64,000 nt of DNA. It comes from Schizochytrium sp. TIO01. Taxonomy: Eukaryota; Sar; Bigyra; Thraustochytrida; Thraustochytriidae. The first letter of the stretch is position 1, and every line of letters begins with the position of its first letter. This document shows positions 23,432-35,071 of this stretch, piece by piece. The translations under genes and the position numbers were made by a program. The stretch spans positions 4,201,048 to 4,265,047 of the forward strand of contig SMSO01000031.1 of assembly GCA_004764695.1 (NCBI GenBank), read 5' to 3'. The notes under the pieces are model-generated. The model saw only the letters and a list, made by a program, of their open reading frames with translations, ran no database searches and had not been told where the DNA came from.

Positions 23432-23920
23432 ATTAGTGTTTGTAAATAACTACTACAATTTTATCAAATCCTCTACAATTGTGCGTGGTGCTCCGCAACG
23501 ACAATTCTGTTCCTCGCCAAAATAACTACTTCTGCTTCAATTCTAGCGCAAATATAAACAGCAGTACCTCCAGGTCCAAAGCCGAGAGATCGTTCACACG
23601 ATTCTCGAACTCTCGCACTCACACGCCACGTGCCAGAGCGCGAAGAGGACCACAAAGAAGACCACAAGGCCGAAACAGAGAGCGAGAGAGAGAATGAATG
23701 CGTCAGTGAATGAATGAACAAGTGAATGAAGTCAACTTCACGAAGGCAAGCAATAGATGTGACAGACAACGCAGCTCAGCCGGCGGTGCGTGGGGTTCGA
23801 GAGGACACTGCTAGTGAAGCTACGAAACGCTCCCTCGCGACGACAGCGTGAGCGCACGGCACATGAACGAGGCGAACTCTCCGCGCGAGTCCGCACGAAA
23901 AGAAGGATTGAAGGGATGGG

Positions 23921-23984
23921 TTTGTTTGTTTGTTTGTTTGTTTGTTTGTTTGTTTGTTTGTTTGTTTGTTTGTTTGTTTGTTTG
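23921..23984. repeat. (TTTG)16 microsatellite
   Basis: Sixteen perfect TTTG units. Confidence 0.97.
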
Positions 23985-24094
23985 CTAAGTTGATCTAACT
24001 ATCGAAAGCCTTACTCTTAAAATTGTTTTCTTTTCTTTCTGGCTTGGTAGTGCTACTATCAGATAGTACTGCTAGCGGTTTTCCGCAGCAAACT

Positions 24095-24358
24095 TCATTT
24101 AAAAACTAAAATAAATAACATGTAAAATGGTTTTACGAGAAAGAATGAGGAGTTTTGCTTATTGATACTTATGGTGTCTTTTTTGTTCAAGTTCCCTGGT
24201 TTTTCTTCGGGTTCTTCTTCCTGTGGATCAATTTGCTTTCTAAAGCACATGTTCTTGGGGTCTTTCTGAGTGCGTGAGGGGCGTGTGGCAAATCGAACAG
24301 GTCTTGCAAGACACAAGCTAATATGCGGTGCTCTTAGCCCAAGACTCCTTTCTACCAT
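24095..24358 (-). CDS. Possible small protein, 87 aa
   Basis: ATG frame. The N-terminus is basic with Arg, Leu and Ala (LCLARPVRFATRPSR), resembling a mitochondrial targeting peptide. An acidic middle (DPQEEEPEEKPG) follows, then a hydrophobic C-terminus. No family recognised and no splice support. Confidence 0.3.
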   Translation of the reverse strand: MVERSLGLRAPHISLCLARPVRFATRPSRTQKDPKNMCFRKQIDPQEEEPEEKPGNLNKKDTISINKQNSSFFLVKPFYMLFILVFK

Positions 24359-24891
24359 CGCTCTGGTCTGCGAGCAACGCTTCGTTTTGTCTGTGAAATG
24401 TCAATGTCAATGTTCTTTTAAAGATTTCATATTTGGCGATTACTTTACTTTACTTTACTTTGGGGTGACATTCTGTTAATTTTAAACATTAAAAAATAAA
24501 TTTAAAAAATCAAGAAAGAAATAGTGTTTGCGGAGTTGGCCGCCCTGATCTGACTCACGTTCAGGCACACCCGTGGAACTCAAGCTGCGGCCCGCCTACA
24601 GGATTAAAATCAAGACAGTAGATTGAGCGTCGATGGCGGAGTTCTCCTATACCCAAAACTGTCATTAGGGTGGGCTCCACAGCAAGTTCCGCACGTCTTG
24701 GGCTCGGCGGCGGCGCTTTTCTTTTCTTTTCTTTTCCAATTGCTCTGCCTTTTTTTTTTTTTTTTTTTTGCGCGTACATTGCTTTTCGCTCATTAGTTCT
24801 AATAGTACCAGGTAGTAGTAATTTGCAATACAAAGTATACAATGTAAATTTAATTCTGTCATCGAGTCATATTGCCGAATATATTTTAAAT

Positions 24892-25461
24892 TTATATGGG
24901 ACGTTCATATATGTGTCTAACTATACAATTATCATCAACGAGTTCAAGAAATAAGAAAAAACTTAAAAAGGATAGGTTTCTGCGTCTTCTGGCTCTGTTG
25001 TTGCTCCCCGAGACTGCTAATGCGCTGCCCTCAGTGATCATCAAACTCTCCAGCAGCAACGTCCCCAGGCAACGCCACCCTCGCGTTGAAAGCTTGGAGA
25101 ATTTGGCCCAAAGAAGCTGCGGCTGTAGATTGTAGTAGTAGTGGTTGTTGTTGTTATTTTGCTTCTGTAAGTCGGTTCCTGGCAGATTGCCACAATAGTA
25201 GTGCATGAGGAAAGAACTGGCGGGAAAGCACAGTATTTCATTCAGTCTCGGCTTTGCAATCATCATCGCTCGAAGGGAATGGCACGAAACTTGAGAGTGA
25301 CTAGCTGCTCGTGGAGGGCTTGCCCATTCGATCGGGCGAAGTATTCGGCGGCTGGATGCATAACCCCTGATTATGGCTACCGCAGAGCCGAACGCCATAA
25401 GCTTTCCGAGTATGATATCGAATGGATGCATGGGTATTTTGTGAGAGAGTGTGCACCACAT
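24892..25461 (-). CDS. Possible protein, 189 aa, unrecognised
   Basis: ATG-initiated frame of 189 codons without a stop, unusual for this composition. It contains an Asn/Tyr tract (from CAACAA-type repeats near 25130-25160) and a basic RARRRR patch near the C-terminus. No domain recognised; a spliced or spurious origin cannot be excluded. Confidence 0.25.
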   Translation of the reverse strand: MWCTLSHKIPMHPFDIILGKLMAFGSAVAIIRGYASSRRILRPIEWASPPRAASHSQVSCHSLRAMMIAKPRLNEILCFPASSFLMHYYCGNLPGTDLQKQNNNNNHYYYNLQPQLLWAKFSKLSTRGWRCLGTLLLESLMITEGSALAVSGSNNRARRRRNLSFLSFFLFLELVDDNCIVRHIYERPI

Positions 25462-27008
25462 GCATGTTCAAGTGACGGGAAGCAGTGTTGACAAAATTAG
25501 AAACGTGCACGAAGGATAGCTGACGTAGAAAGGCATTTGAGCGAGATCGCCCTGGCGACGTGGCAGGCCGGCTGCTTGGTTGCACGAACTTGACGGTAAC
25601 TGTTCAAAGGGCGGTGCAAACAAAATCAATCTTGATTGCAGCGGCAAAGTGATCGACGAGTTCCCGTACGACGAAACGGTGGTTAAAAGGGACTATTTTG
25701 TCTTTCTTCTTTTCCCTTTCCTTTTGTGATATAATACGTACGATATAGAGGAGGCCTGGCGAAGGCTCAAGTAGACTAGTGTAATTCTCTGTGCAATAAT
25801 CTAGAGTTGGAGCAAGTCACGCTCGCTCCTTACTCCTCGTGAAAGGGACTTGGAAAGCGCTCTTTGAAGCGCGTCATGGAGGGAGCAATGAAGCCTCTGC
25901 CTCCAGATAATGGCACGTTCATCGCAGAAGCTCGAGCGTAAAGACAGAGCATGTGATGTTGATGCTTTACTGTGGTGGTGAACAAAGTCCATTGTGACGT
26001 TTGCGGCTGGCCTTCGTTAAAATGTAAGTTATTTTAACATGCCGTGACACGCCTACTCGTTTATGTCATCATAGTTTATAGTTACAATGCTGTACTTGTA
26101 GATGGGGCTAGAGATGAGATAAGTCACTCGTATCAGGTAAACTGGAGCTGATTGTAGTCCATTGCCACCACCTCGAATCCATAAACTTCGTCAGCGTAAC
26201 AAGTGAACAAACTTGCGATAGGCTATTTGTTCAATTTTCGTGCCACCATTGACTATTACTAATTCATGATGTCAATGCAAGTGCCCGCAGTTCAAGTTTC
26301 CGCTTCTGTCCTCTAGTATACAGTCTATAATCAGATTAGACTACTTACTTTCTACATCATGCTTATATTGATACCACACATAAAGGTAAATAGGGCACTC
26401 GGCAGAAAAACGATGTCTGACAAGCTTTGGGAGAATAGTCAACCAAACTGTAAGCTGCCTCGTTACTAGTTCTGAAAGTCAAATACCTGTTATGAACATA
26501 GAGAAGGAAGCAGATACGGTCTTGCATTAAGACCTAGCACACCGGTAAATGATGTGACGACGTTTACAAGATATTTATACTGTATAAGGGAAAAGATGGG
26601 CGTCACGAACGACCAGAACAAGTTTTGGGCGATGCTAGCTAGTCTAGTAGGTGGTCATTATACTACCTTCTTAATATTCATCATTTACATATATATGTAC
26701 AGTTCGAGCTATTAAGAAATGGAGGCTCGCACCGAGGTAGAAAGATAATCCAATGCATGTTAGTTGGTATATTCGATGCCGTTCGACCATCTATACTTCA
26801 TTTCAGTATTTGTGAGAGGTGACGATCTTATCCCATGCAAAAAGGCATCTGATGTAAAAAAAGGTAAATTCCTTAAGTTTAAACAACATTGCGAGTTCAT
26901 CTTCATGGTACATGCTTCCCCTCAAGCCTATCTCATGATAGAGTGCGGAGAAGTAAAGGAGCTGCCTTTGAGTACGTCCCAGCGAAAGGAAGGCTCTTTT
27001 GAGAATAA

Positions 27009-27906
27009 TTATTCTTCGGGAGTCGTAGGAGTGCATATTTCGCATCCACAGGCGTTTCCAAGTATTGAGCAGGGTCGGCATGTAGGCCGCTTGCAAGCAG
27101 TGTAGTACGCTACTGATGGTTTACAAATATGGCTGTTACAATCCCCGCTACAGCGTGCCTCGGTTCGAGGGCACGACGGGCAAATCGGTGTCGGACTAAT
27201 TTTGCCTGTCTTAGATGTAGTTTGACGCATGCACCCTAGGCAAATTTGCCAGACGGAGTCAGCTGCTGTGGTCAGGTCCGTGATGCAAGGCTGGCACACA
27301 ACCGAGCAACCACCACAGCACGGGAAAAACCTCATCATGTTTGAACTCCTTGTTGCAGTTTGTGCAAGTTTGAAGAGTCTTGCCAGGTGTTTTAATTGCC
27401 ATCGCAGCTTCGAAATTCACCAGATTCTGATCGATCGTGCCAAGCTGGCTTATAAGGGTGTCAATGTAGTCTATGTTTTCCCAAGTGTCAACCGCTGTGC
27501 GATGCATAGTGGTTCCTGCTTCAGCAAGACCTAGCTGTGTCATGTACGAGAGGTCTAGTGATGCATCTTCAATACTGCGATACATACGCTTATAAAGCTT
27601 GGCAAGTGGATAATTGGAAGAACCATTCTTATTCCTACGGGTTTTGGGTCCTTTTTTGAGCCGGTCTTCTTTGATTTCTTGTAATGCTTTACGTTTAAGA
27701 TCTTTCAAAGTAGCTTCATGCTGTTCATGTGATTTGGATTCTTGCTGCTCTTCTATCATTGTTTCGTGCGGTTTGTTCTCTTCAGAAGTGAGCTCATTAT
27801 CTTTTCCCTTTTCGGCAGGCTCCTCCTCATCCGAAGAGTCATCGATTACAACCACAATCTGGGGTGGCGAAGAAGCGCTCTTTGTGTCGTTGCTGTTTTT
27901 CACCAT
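27009..27906 (-). CDS. Cys-rich zinc-binding-type protein with acidic N-terminus (one frame break)
   Basis: I start at the ATG at 27906 (MVKNSNDTKS, good AAAATGG context). Residues ~15-35 contain VVVIDDSSDEEE, resembling a SUMO-interacting motif followed by an acidic patch. A Glu/Lys-rich region and a helical domain (KLYKRMYRSIEDASLDLSY...) follow. Near 27340 begins a Cys-rich part: CTNCNKEF, then CCGGC, CQPC, CLGC and CPSC pairs. The first frame ends at 27259, while the Cys-rich part continues in the +1 frame to 27009. The switch falls at GTTTTTCCC (27322-27330 on plus), a homopolymer indel in my reading. The spacing of Cys pairs suggests zinc-binding fingers; specific type unknown. Confidence 0.65.
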
Positions 27907-28891
27907 TTTCTCTCTACGATGGCGGCCAACTTGAGCCTTCTGCTCCAAGCAAGAAAGCACACGTTTTTTTCCAGTGCTCCTGATAGCGGAAAAGGTACCG
28001 AGGCCGAAGAAATCGCAATGCTTTCTTGTGAAAGAACTTCTCGCCGCTCTCAATGTCCGGGAGGCCCTGCAACCTGTTTTTGTCTGTCTCTCCTCGAAGT
28101 TAATGCTAAAACTGGCGCCGTAGTTGAGGCTAAAAAAATACAAACCTGTACCTAGCAGTACTTAGATGCTACTTACTTACGTTCCTTACCATGATATAAA
28201 AGAAGAAAAGGTGAATTTTACCCAAATGAAGGGAAGAGTGCTTAGCAAGGTAGAGTGAATGCTCAAAGACATTCTCCTTAATACGTGCAATACAGATCAA
28301 CAACATCATTACCAAGCATTTTGAATATTTGAGATGCTATAAGGATCAGTTGGACTGCAAAGTACTTGAAATTGTCCAGCACGATGATGTCCCATTTTGA
28401 CAATTCAATCTATTGATTAGTGATTTTTATTTAATTGGACGAAATCCGCAAGACAGTTGCATCCGTATATTCTCTACAGTCAGACAATGAGAGCAGATAT
28501 CAGTAAAGTCTGCCATGCTGACAGATCCGTACCAAACATGATCAGATATGTGGAACTGCACCAAAATTTGGGTTTAAATGAACAGATTTAAATACTTAGG
28601 TTCCTACTAATTAGCTAGTTAGCTAGCTACTGATAGCACTTTTAGCAGTGGATCCGAAGAGGCTTGTCAAGCTCAGGGTAGACCTATAAACGTGGGCTTC
28701 GCGAGCGAAATATCGAGGTAGAAAGCGCCCGCCATAAGGGTTACGGTCAGCCTAGGAGAACATCTACCCGATCGTCAGATTGAACATCTTGTTTCCAGGG
28801 ATAAACGTATGAACTAAAGAAAGCGTAACTGAAGCTTCGACGACGCGCATTCTTCTTGGCTTAGTCTTTGAGCATATCATCAGGCGCCGGC
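27907..28891. other. Intergenic between divergent genes
   Basis: Shared upstream region of the Cys-rich gene (-) and the 881-aa membrane protein (+). Direct TAGCTAGTTAGCTAGC-type repeats lie near 28610-28630. No gene seen. Confidence 0.5.
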
Positions 28892-31537
28892 ATGAGCAGC
28901 GGGAGGCCTGGAGCGCCAAGCTTTGCCTATAGCGAGAACAGGAAAGTGTCAGATGGGAATTTCTTAGATCTCTTGCAAAATGTGTCGTATATTGGCGTCG
29001 ATGATGGCAACGTGACCATGGGAATTACATTGTCAGAAGGCATCTTGGACAATCTCGATAGTGGCGATTCCGGACGAATATTAACTGTGGTCGCAGAGTC
29101 AAGCACAGTGCCACCGGGTGGTACTGTTCGCGGGCCACTTAATCTTATCCCATTTATAGATCTAGACTCACCATTTGTAGCAAATGTAGACTCAATTACA
29201 GCAGGAGCAAACCTCACAAACTTACACCTGAAAGGCTCATGCGCATACACGCGCACAGACCTGCTCACGACACCGATTATTGTGTATACGAATTCCTTCG
29301 AATATAACACATCCTTGGATACCATTTATATCCTAGAAAACCGTTCACTGTATTACGATAGCCCTGCAGCAGATTACTTTGGGCTGGTGAACAACAGCAC
29401 TGGCATTCCAGAGAATTGGAATTCCACCTTTGGTTCTGCTCCGGTCTTTTCAGAAGTGGGTTGGTTTGTATATAATTGCAGGGTCGATTCATGGTACACT
29501 CCAAAGTGGTACGGCTCTGTGTTTCACGAGTTCCCGCGTTTTCATCAGGATAACTTCTTCGTGTATCCTGCCTCTTCTAGTCACAAAGATTACATGATTA
29601 GTTTGTGTATCACAGCCGTGCCGCTTGTCTGTATAGGTGGACTTGTTGTTCTTTTTGAGCCGTTTGTACTTTTATTGAACAGCATTGGTAGGCTGCGATT
29701 CCTAATTCGTAGCAGATTCGTAAAGAAGAAACGTCAGCGTGAACACAAGAAACGCCGCTCGAAACAGGCGCAGCGTAGTGCTTATGCTGATGTTGCAAAT
29801 CGAAATGGCCGCGCAAGGATGTCCCATCGATTTGGCGGGGAAAGATTGGCAATCGAGTTATCTCGATCAATTGGTAGAAGCAATTCAAAAGGTCTTCACA
29901 CAAATGTGTCGTCCAACTATGAAGATGAAGACACAGACTCGGACTCAAGTGCGTTTGACCGTCCGCCTCGTACGAGCAGTAGTACTGTATGTCGATGCTG
30001 TTCATGCTGTTGTTGTAAGAAAGAAACCACAGTTGACTCGCTGCAAGGGATTGCACAGTCACCGACCTCTCCTATGAGTGATGGAATGCAGTCGCGAGCG
30101 AGCGGAGTGTTGTCTCAAAATGGCTCCTCAGGACGAACATCAATGCACCTTCTCGGCCTTACAGCAAAAGAGAAGCGTAGAGAAGCGCTGCGACTTCGCA
30201 TGGAGATCCTAGAGCTCAATGAAAAGTTGAGCAAAACTCTGCTGCCAAGCAGTTTTCTACGCCGTGCCTTCCTTATTCTGTTACTTATTCTCGCTCTAGT
30301 GGAAGTGCCGGTAGGCATTACCCTTGCTCTCGCCTTCCATGACCTAACTGATGACTTCTATACAGAAGCTAAGCTTGCACAGGAATATTTGACGAGTGCC
30401 CATGAGCTGGCGACAAATCGGCAATCTCGTGTCCAAGAATTTAGTTCTGCTTGTGGCTCTCTACTTTCCGACGCAGCACAGGAATTGATTAGCACAGAAC
30501 AAATTGAGCTCGCTGAGTATATTAACTTGGTAAGACCTTCGAATCTTGTACCGGCAGACGCTAACCTTCTAGGGGGGCTTCGCTACCTACTCCTCATTGT
30601 TTGGCAAGGTCTGAACTCCCTCCTTTGCCTCATGGTGGTGGCGTCTATTTGGTCTGGGGTTTTGACTTACTGTCGATTCACGTGGGGTGACGAGAAAATC
30701 GTCTGCCAAAGGCCTTCATTCTTTCTTGGCCGATGCCTCCAACCATTTATCATAATTATCACTTCTTTGTGCTGGATTGCCATTGGACTTTTCACGATCA
30801 TCGTTTCTGTAATGTCTGATGCTTGCGCACAACCGAGTTTTGTTCAGGTTAATACAAGCCTAGCAAATTACCAAAGCTCTGCAGATGCCCAGTACAATGC
30901 GCAAATATATAATTTCCGTACGACATTCAGTCAGGTCTTGCGCGGTGACAACCGCACTCATATTGGTGCTGTGAGTTTTAACGTGGGGTCATTTCTCTCA
31001 AATTGTTATACTGCTGCTCTGATTTTTAATCCTTACACATATATATTGCAGCTCGCAAATGAAGCACATTTGGAAGTTGTTGAAAGCCTGGCTGGTCAGT
31101 CTATTTCCTGCGACTCGTCCAATTATACAGCCTCAGGTTTTTATAGCCCCGTAGAGCAGCATACCCGATGTGAGCAAATAGCTGATGGGTTTGGGGCAGC
31201 GATTACCAATTTGTGTCAAGAGCATGGTCTATGGCAACTCTTCACATTTTATGTGTCTCTGATTCTCTTTACACTTCTTTCCCTTATTGTGTACAGTAAC
31301 TCGCGAGAGTTAACACCAAATCTTTTCCGTATGCACAACGGAAAATCACTCCAGGCTCGAATTCAGCAAATGCAGAGCAATCTGCGGGACTTACTGCAGG
31401 ATCAAGGTATAACTACCGATGCGTTCGTGCCTTCTCCAAACAGCCCTTACGACTCAACACGTTTGGACGATAATGGTAGAAATGCTCCTCTCTTCGACCA
31501 TCGTCCGACGCGGAGTCGGGATTATGAAGTGGCTTAG
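28892..31537 (+). CDS. Large multi-pass membrane protein, 881 aa, unrecognised
   Basis: ATG at 28892 (MSSGRPGAPSF). Residues 1-232 form a large hydrophilic domain with many N-glycosylation sequons (for example NVS, NLT, NST) and a few Cys, so probably lumenal or extracellular. A hydrophobic span lies at ~234-263, then a basic stretch (RFVKKKRQREHKKRRSK) and a Cys cluster CRCCSCCCC (367-375), a likely palmitoylation site. Further spans are at ~456-482, ~565-590, ~610-640 and near 815-840, with extracellular-type loops between them. The C-terminal tail holds a helical segment (ARIQQMQSNLRDLLQ). No signal peptide is seen at the chosen start. No family recognised; a receptor- or channel-like surface protein is only a guess. 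Confidence 0.85.
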   Translation: MSSGRPGAPSFAYSENRKVSDGNFLDLLQNVSYIGVDDGNVTMGITLSEGILDNLDSGDSGRILTVVAESSTVPPGGTVRGPLNLIPFIDLDSPFVANVDSITAGANLTNLHLKGSCAYTRTDLLTTPIIVYTNSFEYNTSLDTIYILENRSLYYDSPAADYFGLVNNSTGIPENWNSTFGSAPVFSEVGWFVYNCRVDSWYTPKWYGSVFHEFPRFHQDNFFVYPASSSHKDYMISLCITAVPLVCIGGLVVLFEPFVLLLNSIGRLRFLIRSRFVKKKRQREHKKRRSKQAQRSAYADVANRNGRARMSHRFGGERLAIELSRSIGRSNSKGLHTNVSSNYEDEDTDSDSSAFDRPPRTSSSTVCRCCSCCCCKKETTVDSLQGIAQSPTSPMSDGMQSRASGVLSQNGSSGRTSMHLLGLTAKEKRREALRLRMEILELNEKLSKTLLPSSFLRRAFLILLLILALVEVPVGITLALAFHDLTDDFYTEAKLAQEYLTSAHELATNRQSRVQEFSSACGSLLSDAAQELISTEQIELAEYINLVRPSNLVPADANLLGGLRYLLLIVWQGLNSLLCLMVVASIWSGVLTYCRFTWGDEKIVCQRPSFFLGRCLQPFIIIITSLCWIAIGLFTIIVSVMSDACAQPSFVQVNTSLANYQSSADAQYNAQIYNFRTTFSQVLRGDNRTHIGAVSFNVGSFLSNCYTAALIFNPYTYILQLANEAHLEVVESLAGQSISCDSSNYTASGFYSPVEQHTRCEQIADGFGAAITNLCQEHGLWQLFTFYVSLILFTLLSLIVYSNSRELTPNLFRMHNGKSLQARIQQMQSNLRDLLQDQGITTDAFVPSPNSPYDSTRLDDNGRNAPLFDHRPTRSRDYEVA

Positions 31538-31966
31538 TGTAACAAGGTACCATCCTGCTAAACTTTCCTTTGCACAAATAGGACAGATGTGCTGGTTTTA
31601 CTTCTGGACTCCACAGCTTTCTAGCATATGATGAAAAGGTAAAGTCACGCTGTTAGAGTTTCTGCGCGCGTTTGTTAATCAATAAGAGTGTCAAAAACTT
31701 TGGTGATCGCCGAGCATTTAGAAATTGGGGATATTTCAATGAAAACCTGGTGCTATATCGTACATGTATGTCTCTGGGCTATTTATGTAGATGAAATGTA
31801 TAACATTACCATAAACAGTGTTTCTTAATCATTCGAATTTGTGAGAAAAAAAGTGAAAAAAAGAGATATTATGTTATCTTTAAAGCAAGCGAGTGTGGTG
31901 ACATTATTTCAAGAGCAGTAATAGAATTGCTTTGAGGGTAGTATGCATAAAGTGGAATCTTTTGAA

Positions 31967-33100
31967 CTAAAAGTTGAGAAGAAACTCAAACATGCCCTCA
32001 CCCATGTTGGACATGTAAGAAACAGCGTTATGGTGGAGTCCAAAGTGGCAGTCGTCCTTGCGTTGCCAATTGCCGCAGGTTTTTACTAACGGGGAGTAGG
32101 CCATAACAGCACGAGCCAAACGACTAATACCAGGAGCGTTCTTGCCAGCTTCGCCAAGTGGGATGCGGTGGAAATTCTCGCAAGGTAAGACATGAAACCA
32201 TGTTGGGTGCGGAGAACGACGCATAGCTTCGTCGACCATAGACGGACCAGTAGAGCTAAGCACCTTGTGGCTCTTGCGACGTTCATACATAATCTTAAAG
32301 GTAATATTCCAGAACGGATCACCTTTAGGACCAGCCATGAGGCTGTTCTGAACCTCTTCATTGATCTTATAAGGGGACTCAATAAGGCTTACACGATCTT
32401 CCGGGATATGCTCCCAAAAGTTGGTAAACGGCTCATAATCTAGGTCGGCATAAAGACCACCATACTTGTAAAGTACAAAGTAGCGAGCAGCGTCAGCACG
32501 CTGAATGTTCATATAGAAGTTGTCGTAGGCCTCGAGGAACCATGAGAACTCATTTTTGATAAGCTCACGGGCACTCTCGTCAGTCCACAACATATGAGTG
32601 TACTCTGGTTCAGGGTACAGAGTCTTCCACATGTTATGATATTTCGTAAAATCTCCGGCCGGAACAATGTCATTCTTCCATTGCTGATGGATGATCTTAG
32701 GAATTCCATGCGGTTTCCTTGCATCGGTTATACCCACGCGTACTTCCTGTTGCAAACGATCGTGTGTATCTCGTGCCACAACACAGGGGTCTACGAAGAA
32801 AAGCCATGCAAAACTCAAGTAAATTACATTCAACAGCAGTAGGCCGGTTATTGCTAGGGCCAGCCAACGCAAAGATGCCTGCAATCTATGTTGCAGAGTA
32901 CGCGCAGGGGCTCCTCGCAGGTTGCCAAAGCCAATCTTGCTCACATCTTCGCTGTCGATGGCAGACAGTAAGTGAGCTCGTTCTTCTACATCCTTTTCTG
33001 ACGGGAGGTTTACATCGACTGTGACAGCAGGGCCGCCGTCGGAATCACCGCCTCCGACGTGCGTTCCGCTTGAAGCACGCCCAGTGCGCCGTGAAAGCAT
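31967..33100 (-). CDS. GT32-type glycosyltransferase (OCH1/IPC mannosyltransferase-like)
   Basis: 377 aa from the ATG at 33100. Type II topology: cytosolic residues 1-77, membrane anchor ~78-103, and a lumenal catalytic domain from ~130. Diagnostic motifs are IPKIIHQQWK (~133-142), RADAARYFVLYKYGGLYADL (~201-220) with the DLD metal/nucleotide-sugar site at 219-221, and a C-terminal His-rich CHFGLHHNAVSY. These match the DXD-containing glycosyltransferase family that includes yeast Och1 and the inositolphosphoceramide mannosyltransferases. It likely adds a hexose to a glycan or sphingolipid in the Golgi. Donor and acceptor cannot be assigned. Confidence 0.9.
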   Translation of the reverse strand: MLSRRTGRASSGTHVGGGDSDGGPAVTVDVNLPSEKDVEERAHLLSAIDSEDVSKIGFGNLRGAPARTLQHRLQASLRWLALAITGLLLLNVIYLSFAWLFFVDPCVVARDTHDRLQQEVRVGITDARKPHGIPKIIHQQWKNDIVPAGDFTKYHNMWKTLYPEPEYTHMLWTDESARELIKNEFSWFLEAYDNFYMNIQRADAARYFVLYKYGGLYADLDYEPFTNFWEHIPEDRVSLIESPYKINEEVQNSLMAGPKGDPFWNITFKIMYERRKSHKVLSSTGPSMVDEAMRRSPHPTWFHVLPCENFHRIPLGEAGKNAPGISRLARAVMAYSPLVKTCGNWQRKDDCHFGLHHNAVSYMSNMGEGMFEFLLNF

Positions 33101-33584
33101 CGCTAAGAGGACAAATAATGAAGGTTTGCGATATTGGTGCACAAAGCATGTTTTTCTGACACCTCATCCGGTCTTATATATATATATATAGTTTTTTAAT
33201 TTAGATAAAATATTAATTAAGTTTTTACAAAAAATAATTAAAAAAAAAAAAAAAAGACTAAGTATCTATGTTAAACGAATATAGAACCTAGCATAGTACA
33301 AAAGACACCAAGCGGCAAGATGAGAGCAATGGAAGGTGATACAAAAGGAGGAGTAACTTGGACTGCAATATGTGATTTCGACCACCAAATTATGGCCGCT
33401 TTTTGAATAAGAATGTCAAGAACATCCAGCAACAACACTCGAAAGGTGATTTAAGTGCAGCAGCCTTGAATATACCGAGGCTTACTAAATTAGTCAAAAC
33501 CTTTTCCCAACCTGGGGAGCTCTGCGTTTATTTATGTTACAGAATAGAATATTATAAATGAGACAGGGATGGCAAGCTAAGATA
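33101..33584. other. Short intergenic, (TA)n and poly-A
   Basis: A (TA)n tract near 33176-33191 and an A run near 33241-33255. No gene. Confidence 0.6.
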
Positions 33585-33816
33585 TCAAATAACTTGCATA
33601 TGGACTTGGGCTTGCCGTACTGACGAATTTTCTTCTGTCGCGGTGTCTTCCGTATCATTCGAAGAATTAGTAAAATGGAAGCTTCCTGATGGGCTCCAGG
33701 CCATCTCTTGTACGGGAGTTGCGGCGTCAGTTGAGATGTCCGTGTCATTAGTGGGCTGTCTTGACGCATCAGCTGTAGGCGAATGCATTTGAGATAGAAC
33801 AGGAGAAGGGGAGGGA

Positions 33817-33850
<34 letters not shown>

Positions 33851-34886
33851 GCGATGAAGAAGAATCTTGGTGCAACGACAGATTTTCTCGCGGGTGATGG
33901 CTAATGTCATTGCGACACATGGGGCAAGTACCGTTTTCCTGAAGCCATGTGTCCACACAATTTTTATGAAAGAAGTGATTGCAAGGCAGACGGCGAAGAT
34001 CTTCATTGTTCTCAAATTCGGCAAGGCAAATAGAGCACTCAAGAGAAAAGTTCTGCTCTATAAATGAGGCTTGATCAAATTTTACAACAGGTAGATTTTG
34101 GATAGCCTTCTTATCAGCACCTTTGGGCTTAAGCCAAGCGTAAGGAAACCAAAAAGGTGCCACTAGCATGCCCACAACTACAAAGAAAATGATCACAACA
34201 AAGTAGAAGAAGTCCAAGACAAAGAACTGAAGTGAAAAGAGTACCCAAAAGAGTACCCAAAAAGGTCCACCATCATTCGACACGATCGCACTAATGACAC
34301 AGATCCACGGGCTCATATTTCGCATGCCCCCCACAAACTTTAGGAAACTAGTTTTGGGACGATATTCACAGCGCTGTATTCGAACGAGGATCTGCCATCG
34401 TAAAACTACCTGCAGCTGAAGAAGCAATAGGAGTACGATTGAAACTAAAGAGGTCGGTTCTGATAGTACTTCACCGAAGTGCGTGCCAATGAGTACCGCT
34501 GTGCTAATCATACTTCCGAGAAAAACAACTGAAGCAGCAGTGAGAATCAATAAGGGATCGTGAGTAAAGAGTTGGAAAACCGTAGACAGCTTCTGCTCGT
34601 CTTCTACATAAGTGTAGTACTCACGCTCAGCTTGCGAAATTTCTCGTGGCGAAGAGGACGCTGCAACAGGTTCTTCTCGATCTGAATTCGAACTATTATA
34701 CTGTCCTTGATGATTTAGTGGAGGAGTCTCAGTTGGAAAGCGAGGTGCTGTACTTGATGCTCCTGAGGTCATGGCGTCGTTGGTTCCGCTGTCATTCCGT
34801 ATTAAAATCGTTGAAATCGAAGACAAAGTCCGCGACGGGCTCCTTGCTTCTCGCGGGGGAGCCATATCCGCGACAGGGATGAACAT
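33585..34886 (-). CDS. Multi-pass membrane RING-H2 E3 ubiquitin ligase
   Basis: 433 aa from the ATG at 34886. An N-terminal Ser/Thr-rich region (1-95) is followed by about four membrane spans (~112-134, 145-168, 192-220, 222-248). A C3H2C3 RING then lies at 284-324 (C284, C287, C302, H304, H307, C310, C321, C324; CSICLAEF...HFFHKNCVDTWL...CPMC). After the RING is a poly-Ser stretch from imperfect GATGAC/TCATCG triplet repeats (33825-33860 on plus). Architecture resembles plant and protist membrane-bound RING ligases that ubiquitinate ER or endosomal proteins. Substrate unknown. Confidence 0.9.
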
Positions 34887-35071
34887 TTGTTTAGGCTTTG
34901 CTTCTGCACGAATGAAATCTGTCAGACCTGTTCACGCGCTATCCGTTTCCACTTCAAACTTTTCCCTCTCTTGGTGTCTCTTGATCACGCTATTGCGAAG
35001 AAGGTTCAAGGTCTGAAAGCAGCCTACCTAATACAGTGACACACGCAAAGTACCGAGTCGGAGACGCCCAA

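Larger units (their letters stand above)
23432..27008. other. Sparse region with microsatellites and a few weak open frames
   Basis: No firm gene. Contains (TTTG)16, a CTTTT/poly-T tract (24715-24769), and open frames listed separately at 24095 and 24892. A plus-strand frame near 25340-25491 and a minus-strand one at 25801-25992 look mildly protein-like but are not called. Confidence 0.4.

Noticed and set aside
23921-23984. Leu/Cys/Val/Phe repeat encoded by (TTTG)16
   Set aside because: Microsatellite read as protein; no flanking coding sequence.
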